A stretch of 8,434 nt of DNA from Saprospiraceae bacterium (lineage in GTDB: Bacteria > Bacteroidota > Bacteroidia > Chitinophagales > Saprospiraceae), in the NCBI GenBank assembly GCA_025455635.1, contig JALOMF010000160.1, positions 1 to 8,434 of the forward strand, in the 5' to 3' direction. The notes under the pieces were generated by a model. That model did no database searches. It was not told the DNA's origin and worked only from the letters and a program-made list of their open reading frames with translations. Of the stretch, positions 5,301-8,434 are shown piece after piece; the first letter of the stretch is position 1; every line of letters begins with the position of its first letter. The position numbers were made by a program, and so were the translations under genes.

Positions 5301-7397
5301 CAGAAAGAACAAAAAGACGAATTGGAAAAAGCCGTCTTGTCCAGAACAACCGAGTTGCAGGAAGCCAACAAGGAATTGGAGGAAAAGCACCAGGAATTGC
5401 TGCTCACCAAAGAGAAATTGTTGACGGAATATTCCCGCAGCTTGATAGAGGCCAGCCTCGACCCCTTGATAACCATCAATGCAGACGGCAAGATTACGGA
5501 CATGAACAAAGCGTTTGCGAGCATTACCGAAGTACCGCATGAAACCCTTATTGGTACTGACTTTTCCCTTTATTTTACAGACCCGCAAAAGGCCCGTGAA
5601 ATCCAAGAAGAAGTATTCTCTAAAGGCTTTGTGACGAATTACCCGCTCACCATCATTGACGGCGAACCGACGGCGGTATTGTTCAATGGCTCCGTTTACA
5701 AGGATGAAAACAAAAAAGTATTGGGTGCCGTCTTGGTAGCGAGGGACATCACCGAGCAACAAAAGTTTGAAACAGAATTGATAGAGGCAAAAGTGTTCGC
5801 TGAAATGGCGATGGGCACTGCCGAAGACGAAAAGAACAAAGCTTTGGTCGCCGCACATATCGCCGAGGATGCCGTGAAGTCAAAACAGCAGTTTTTGTCG
5901 AACATGAGCCACGAGATACGCACGCCCATGAACGCCATCATCGGCTTCACGAAGGTGATGCTAAAGACGGAATTGACCGCCAAGCAAAAGGAATATTTGA
6001 GCGCCATAAAAATGAGCGGCGATGCACTGATTGTGCTCATCAATGATATTTTGGACCTCGCCAAAGTGGATGCCGGGAAGATGACTTTCGAGCAAACCCG
6101 GTTTAAAATGTCGCAGTCCATCGCCGCCATGCTGCATTTGTTCGAGGCAAAAATCCAAGAGAAAAACCTGGAACTGGTCAGGGAATACGACCCCAATATC
6201 CCTGAAACGCTGGTGGGTGACCCCGTCCGTTTGCACCAAATCATCATGAACCTGGTGAGCAATGCGGTCAAGTTCACCGCCAAAGGGCGCATCACGGTGA
6301 GCGTGCGGCTGCTCAAGGAAGACGAGGAAAGCGCCACCATCGAGTTTTCGGTGGCGGACACGGGCATCGGCATCATGGCCGGCAAGCTGGAGAAGATTTT
6401 TGAGAACTTCCAGCAGGCATCGAGCGCCACGGCGAGGCTGTTCGGGGGCACGGGGCTGGGCCTTGCCATCTCCAAGAAACTGGTCGAGCAACAGGGCGGC
6501 GAAATCTGGGTGAAAAGCGTAGTGGACGAAGGCGCCGTTTTCAGTTTTAGTTTGACCTTCAAAAAAACAGCCGACAACTCAGAACTGGACCCCATTTCCA
6601 TGGAACAGGAAACAGACCCCATCAGCATCAAGGTATTGGTGGTGGAAGACATGGCGCTCAACCAATTGCTGATGAAAACGCTGCTCGACGATTTTGGCTT
6701 TGTGCGTGACATCGCCGACAATGGACGCATTGCCATCGAAAAACTGGAAAACAACTCCTACGACATCATCCTGATGGACCTGCACATGCCCGAAATGAAC
6801 GGGTTCGAGGCGACGGAGCACATCCGCAACGAGCTGCATTCCAAAATCCCCATCATCGCCCTCACTGCCGACGTCACCACCGTTGATTTGGAGAAATGCA
6901 TGGCAGTGGGCATGAACGATTATATCGCTAAACCCGTGGACGAGCGCCTCTTGTACAGCAAAATCGTAAGTCTGGTGAAAAAACCAAACCCGATTGTGAT
7001 GGAAAAAACCACTGCTCCCGAACCTATCAAAAAGCTGAAATATACCGACCTCGATTATTTGACACGACGAACGAAAAACAATCCGGAGCTGATTTTGGAA
7101 ATGATCAGCGCCTATTTGGAACAAACACCGCCTTTAATCAGCGCCATGAAGCAAAGCGCACAGAACAAGGACTGGGATTTGCTGTATGCCACGGTGCATA
7201 AGATGATACCCTCGTTCTCCATCATGGGCATCAGCAACGACTTTGAGAGCATGGCCAAAAAAGTGCAGGACTATGCCCGAACGCAGCAGCAGGCTGATAC
7301 CATTATTGACATGGTCTTGCAATTGGAAAACGTCTGTGTGCAAGCTTGCAGGGAACTGGAAGAAGAGTTTAACCGGATTAAAAACATTCAAATATGA
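2352..7397 (+). CDS. CheB-CheR-PAS hybrid histidine kinase with REC and Hpt domains
   Basis: The 1681-residue protein has no signal peptide or membrane segment, so it should be cytosolic. Domains in order are as follows. CheB methylesterase spans about 30-208, with triad S37 (G-A-S-A-G-G), H64 and D158, but lacks the usual N-terminal receiver. CheR methyltransferase spans about 225-487, with SAM loop A-G-C-S-T-G-E-E (330-337), D362 and C-R-N-V-L-I-Y (431-437). A PAS-like segment lies at about 525-640. A heptad coiled coil follows (684-739). PAS domains lie at about 741-860, 868-985 and 1030-1140. HisKA has H1187 in S-H-E-I-R-T-P. HATPase spans about 1287-1405, with N1300/N1304, D-T-G-I-G (1336-1340) and G-G-T-G-L-G (1365-1370). 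A receiver spans about 1427-1543, with D1433, D1476, T1505 and K1527-P1528. Hpt spans about 1570-1665, with H1616-K1617. It should sense an internal signal through PAS domains and pass phosphate H1187-D1476-H1616 to separate receivers. The glutamyl methylation enzymes may act on chemoreceptors elsewhere or have another role; no receptor, CheA or CheW is nearby. A TGA at 2307 makes ATG 2352 the first start; Met7 (2370) is possible. The gene overlaps the next by 4 bases. Confidence 0.95.
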   Translation: MKAKKDMLKIGDATPLPSKEKHLKSSNLFPVVGIGASAGGLDAFKKLLKAIPDDSGMAYVLVQHLDPTHESMLPELLQKVTKIPVLEIADDIKVLPNHIYVIPSNKMMVATDGVLQLSPRPKTSKTERNLPIDLFFTSLAEVHREHAIGVVLSGTATDGTLGLKAIKDQGGITFAQDEASAAYGSMPQNAAAAGVVDYILPPEMIPQKLLEVIGTGHGDGQLPLEAEAVYKQIISLLRIRKGTDFTYYKQSTIHRRILRRMGLSKNETPADYLQFLKENKPEQDLLFLDLLIPVTSFFRDEKSFENLYENVFLQAAKNKTSGEPIRVWVAGCSTGEEAYSIAICLKEHFGDNQRLVQIFATDISDPAIAKARRGIYKKSELNAVSPERLHVFFTKTNGGYQVNKSVRNMCVFAVHNFLKDPPFGKMDFISCRNVLIYMEPYLQKKALTTFHYALNPKGFLLLGKSETTSGVPDLFVAAIKNDKLFSRKDTPGSFVHVASQRVEQHFSNTKANHNSEQVRTDFQKTADDILLRKYTPAGVVVNEALDIVHFRGNTSSYLEQSAGKPTHNLIQLAKNGLAFELRNILHKIKKEIAPVLKENIPIEINGSLRYINIEGIPLPNTIEPYYLVLFHDTTSSAHPALAVSEFTSGNITKDDRDLRIKQLEQELAQTREDMHSITEEQEAANEELQSANEELLSGSEELQSLNEELETGKEELQSTNEELTVVNQEMISLNELVTASRDYAEAIIINLREPLLVLDKNLRIKTANNAFYKTFRVNENETEGVLIYDIGNKQWDIPDLRTLLEKILPEKSVFNGFEVTHTFSSIGKRVMLLNAREIINKNSSEKLILLSIEDVTEQVNQRNKIEESEKRFRLMAELIPQKIWTADAEGNKNYFNQNFMEFSGLGFEELKGWGWGKLVHPDEWAETKKLWQRSIDTGTDFQIESRLLGKDGQYLWHLTRATALKGGDGKVKMWVGSKTEIQEQKEQKDELEKAVLSRTTELQEANKELEEKHQELLLTKEKLLTEYSRSLIEASLDPLITINADGKITDMNKAFASITEVPHETLIGTDFSLYFTDPQKAREIQEEVFSKGFVTNYPLTIIDGEPTAVLFNGSVYKDENKKVLGAVLVARDITEQQKFETELIEAKVFAEMAMGTAEDEKNKALVAAHIAEDAVKSKQQFLSNMSHEIRTPMNAIIGFTKVMLKTELTAKQKEYLSAIKMSGDALIVLINDILDLAKVDAGKMTFEQTRFKMSQSIAAMLHLFEAKIQEKNLELVREYDPNIPETLVGDPVRLHQIIMNLVSNAVKFTAKGRITVSVRLLKEDEESATIEFSVADTGIGIMAGKLEKIFENFQQASSATARLFGGTGLGLAISKKLVEQQGGEIWVKSVVDEGAVFSFSLTFKKTADNSELDPISMEQETDPISIKVLVVEDMALNQLLMKTLLDDFGFVRDIADNGRIAIEKLENNSYDIILMDLHMPEMNGFEATEHIRNELHSKIPIIALTADVTTVDLEKCMAVGMNDYIAKPVDERLLYSKIVSLVKKPNPIVMEKTTAPEPIKKLKYTDLDYLTRRTKNNPELILEMISAYLEQTPPLISAMKQSAQNKDWDLLYATVHKMIPSFSIMGISNDFESMAKKVQDYARTQQQADTIIDMVLQLENVCVQACRELEEEFNRIKNIQI
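4401..4568 (+). repeat. Eight in-register heptads (21-bp coding repeat) within the kinase
   Basis: Codons 684-739 of the hybrid kinase form eight uninterrupted 7-residue units, from A-N-E-E-L-Q-S to L-N-E-L-V-T-A, with no insertions. Leu or Met occupies the fifth position of seven units (688 to 730), and Val737 the eighth. The first position is small or hydrophobic (A, A, G, L, G, T, V, L). This is a dimeric coiled coil joining the CheR half to the PAS-kinase half, as in related CheB-CheR-PAS proteins. The 21-bp unit is degenerate at the DNA level but could still slip or recombine. Confidence 0.85.
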
Positions 7398-7822
7398 AAG
7401 CTAAAATAAAACTGTTTTTGGTGGACGACGACGCCGTTTTCTTGAAATTACTGGCCATTGAATTTCTGCAACATGCCGATTTTGACGTGGAAACCTATCC
7501 GACGGGCGAGCTATGCCTGGCGCATTTATCCAATGACCCCGACGTCATCATCCTGGACTACCACCTCGACGGTATCGTAAGCGACGCCATGAACGGCATC
7601 GAGACCTTGGACAAGATAAAAGCCTATAATCCCGATATTCCCGTAATAATGTTGTCTTCCCAAGATAGCATTGATGTGGCCGTCAATTGCATGCACCACC
7701 GGGCCTTCGATTATGTGGTGAAAAGCGAGACGGCCTTCATGCGGCTGCAAAAAACCATTACCACTATATTCCGCTACAAAAAAATGGAAAAGGAATTGAA
7801 TTGGTACATGGAGCGGATGTGA
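7394..7822 (+). CDS. Single-domain response regulator, first of a paralogous pair
   Basis: This 142-residue receiver has no output domain. The acidic triplet D11-D12-D13, the acceptor D55 in I-I-L-D-Y-H-L, the switch S88 and the lysine K110 are present. The lysine is followed by Ser rather than the usual Pro. The loop after the acceptor is longer than in CheY (D-G-I-V-S-D-A-M-N-G, 59-68). The protein continues about 20 residues past the fold as a charged helix ending Y-K-K-M-E-K-E-L-N-W-Y-M-E-R-M. Its ATG overlaps the kinase stop (ATGA), so it is very probably translationally coupled to the kinase and takes phosphate from the Hpt His1616. By hand alignment it shares 86 of 139 residues with the next gene, without gaps. 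With no DNA-binding domain it presumably signals by protein contact; the partner is unknown. Confidence 0.93.
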   Translation: MKAKIKLFLVDDDAVFLKLLAIEFLQHADFDVETYPTGELCLAHLSNDPDVIILDYHLDGIVSDAMNGIETLDKIKAYNPDIPVIMLSSQDSIDVAVNCMHHRAFDYVVKSETAFMRLQKTITTIFRYKKMEKELNWYMERM

Positions 7823-7844
7823 GGTTTTTTGGTTGATAAGGGGT

Positions 7845-7856
7845 TGACGAGCGTCA
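7845..7856. other. Short dyad between the paired receivers
   Basis: TGACG-AG-CGTCA is a perfect 5-bp inverted repeat in the 57-base spacer between the two receiver genes, about 23 bases before the second start. It is too short and its loop too tight for a terminator. It may be an operator half-site pair or chance. The spacer has no clear -7 element, so the second receiver is probably cotranscribed with the kinase. Confidence 0.2.
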
Positions 7857-7879
7857 TCTCAACGATATAAAACAACACA

Positions 7880-8314
7880 ATGGACAATGGTCAGAAAATA
7901 AAGCTGTTTTTAGTGGACGACGACGCTGTTTTCCTAAAGCTGTTGGAAATTGAATGTCTGCGGAATACTGGTTTTGTCATAGAAAGCTATCTCACCGGCG
8001 AACTGTGCGTCGAAAACCTCCATCATGAGCCAGATGTCATTGTCTTGGATTATCACCTGAACGGCAATGACGGAAAAGCAATGGATGGGATGAAAACCTT
8101 GGATAAAATCAAAGCCAATCACCCGGATATTCCGGTGGTCATCCTATCTGCCCAAAACGATATTGACGTGGCGCTCAACTGCATGCGCCACAAGGCCATT
8201 GATTATGTGGTGAAAAACGAATCGGCGTTCATGCACCTCCAAAATAGCATCACCGCCATTTTCGATTATAGGGTAATGGAGCGGGAACTGCACCGCCTCA
8301 CCTCGGCAAATTAA
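7880..8314 (+). CDS. Single-domain response regulator, second of a paralogous pair
   Basis: This 144-residue receiver is a paralogue of the preceding gene. Residues K6 onward align without gaps to K4 onward there, at roughly 62% identity. Key residues are D13-D14-D15, acceptor D57 in V-L-D-Y-H-L, switch S90, and K112 followed by Asn instead of Pro. The first half of helix 1 (D-D-D-A-V-F-L-K-L-L) is identical in both paralogues. The second half of that helix and the C-terminal tail differ strongly: this tail ends M-E-R-E-L-H-R-L-T-S-A-N, lacking the N-W-Y-M-E-R-M of the other. Same phosphodonor but different downstream partners is the simplest reading, by inference. The ATG at 7880 follows a 57-base spacer with no Shine-Dalgarno; the start fits the paralogue's length. 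Confidence 0.93.
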   Translation: MDNGQKIKLFLVDDDAVFLKLLEIECLRNTGFVIESYLTGELCVENLHHEPDVIVLDYHLNGNDGKAMDGMKTLDKIKANHPDIPVVILSAQNDIDVALNCMRHKAIDYVVKNESAFMHLQNSITAIFDYRVMERELHRLTSAN

Positions 8315-8320
8315 ACTTGT

Positions 8321-8348
8321 TTTCTACTCCTTTATAGATAAGTAGAAA
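8321..8348. terminator. Weak hairpin after the receiver pair
   Basis: TTTCTACT (8321-8328) is the exact reverse complement of AGTAGAAA (8341-8348), with a 12-base loop, starting six bases after the stop codon. The stem is AT-rich and no T tract follows, so terminator activity is uncertain. It may act together with the larger inverted repeat just downstream. Confidence 0.3.
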
Positions 8349-8361
8349 TTGGAAATTAATT

Positions 8362-8426
8362 GAAATTAGGAAATTAAGGTGCAATGCATTGATTTTCAAT
8401 ATATTGAACCTTAATTTCCTAATTTC
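8362..8426. repeat. 19-bp perfect inverted repeat with palindromic loop
   Basis: Bases 8362-8380 are the exact reverse complement of 8408-8426. The 27-base interval holds two further perfect palindromes, caatgcattg (8382-8391) and tcaatatattga (8396-8407). GAAATTA units recur at 8352, 8362 and 8370. The structure could be a bidirectional terminator between converging or successive genes, a small non-coding repeat element, or part of a MITE-like element. The right flank is cut by the window edge, so what lies beyond is unseen. Confidence 0.7.
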
Positions 8427-8434
8427 TTAATATC

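Noticed and set aside
5696..6754. Long minus-strand open frame of 352 codons opposite the kinase gene
   Set aside because: It lies wholly antisense to recognisable PAS, HisKA and HATPase sequence. Its translation is Ser-rich low-complexity sequence with no recognisable domain, as expected for a shadow frame.

Overview
The window looks like chromosomal DNA from a member of the phylum Bacteroidota (Bacteroidetes). The protein families are the main evidence: a short ECF sigma factor with an N-F-K-A-W-x-Y-T-I-M region 2, an AraC regulator with an HMA-like front domain, a CheB-CheR-PAS-kinase fusion, and stand-alone receivers with an L-D-Y-H-L phosphorylation motif. The genes lack good Shine-Dalgarno sequences, and one intergenic region carries a perfect TAnnTTTG element, the -7 box of Bacteroidota promoters. 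I cannot place it reliably below phylum. All six genes are on the + strand and all encode regulators; there is no metabolic gene, transporter, RNA gene, transposase or CRISPR array.

Layout. Positions 1-135 are upstream sequence with a G9 tract inside an imperfect hairpin. A stand-alone receiver follows (136-498), then a 345-base gene-free stretch rich in small dyads and repeats. Next come an ECF sigma factor (844-1365) and a second gene-free stretch (1366-1595). That stretch repeats an 18-base motif from the first one with a single mismatch. An AraC-type regulator (1596-2195, probable TTG start) follows. After a short AT-rich spacer with direct repeats and a candidate promoter comes a 1681-residue soluble hybrid sensor kinase (2352-7397), then two paralogous receivers (7394-7822 and 7880-8314). 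The window ends in an AT-rich element with a 19-bp perfect inverted repeat.

How the genes may work together. The large protein carries a complete phosphorelay in one chain: kinase His1187, receiver Asp1476, Hpt His1616. It also carries CheB methylesterase and CheR methyltransferase domains with their key residues intact. The first downstream receiver overlaps the kinase gene by 4 bases (ATGA), so the two receivers are the obvious acceptors of phosphate from the Hpt domain. Neither receiver has a DNA-binding output, so the signal probably passes on by protein contact. The sigma factor and AraC genes share an upstream motif and may be co-regulated, but nothing in the sequence links them directly to the phosphorelay. 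I see no clearly new molecular system. The points most worth following are the shared intergenic motif, the paralogous receivers that lack the usual Lys-Pro, the degenerate Cys motif in the AraC front domain, and the nested palindromic element at the right edge.
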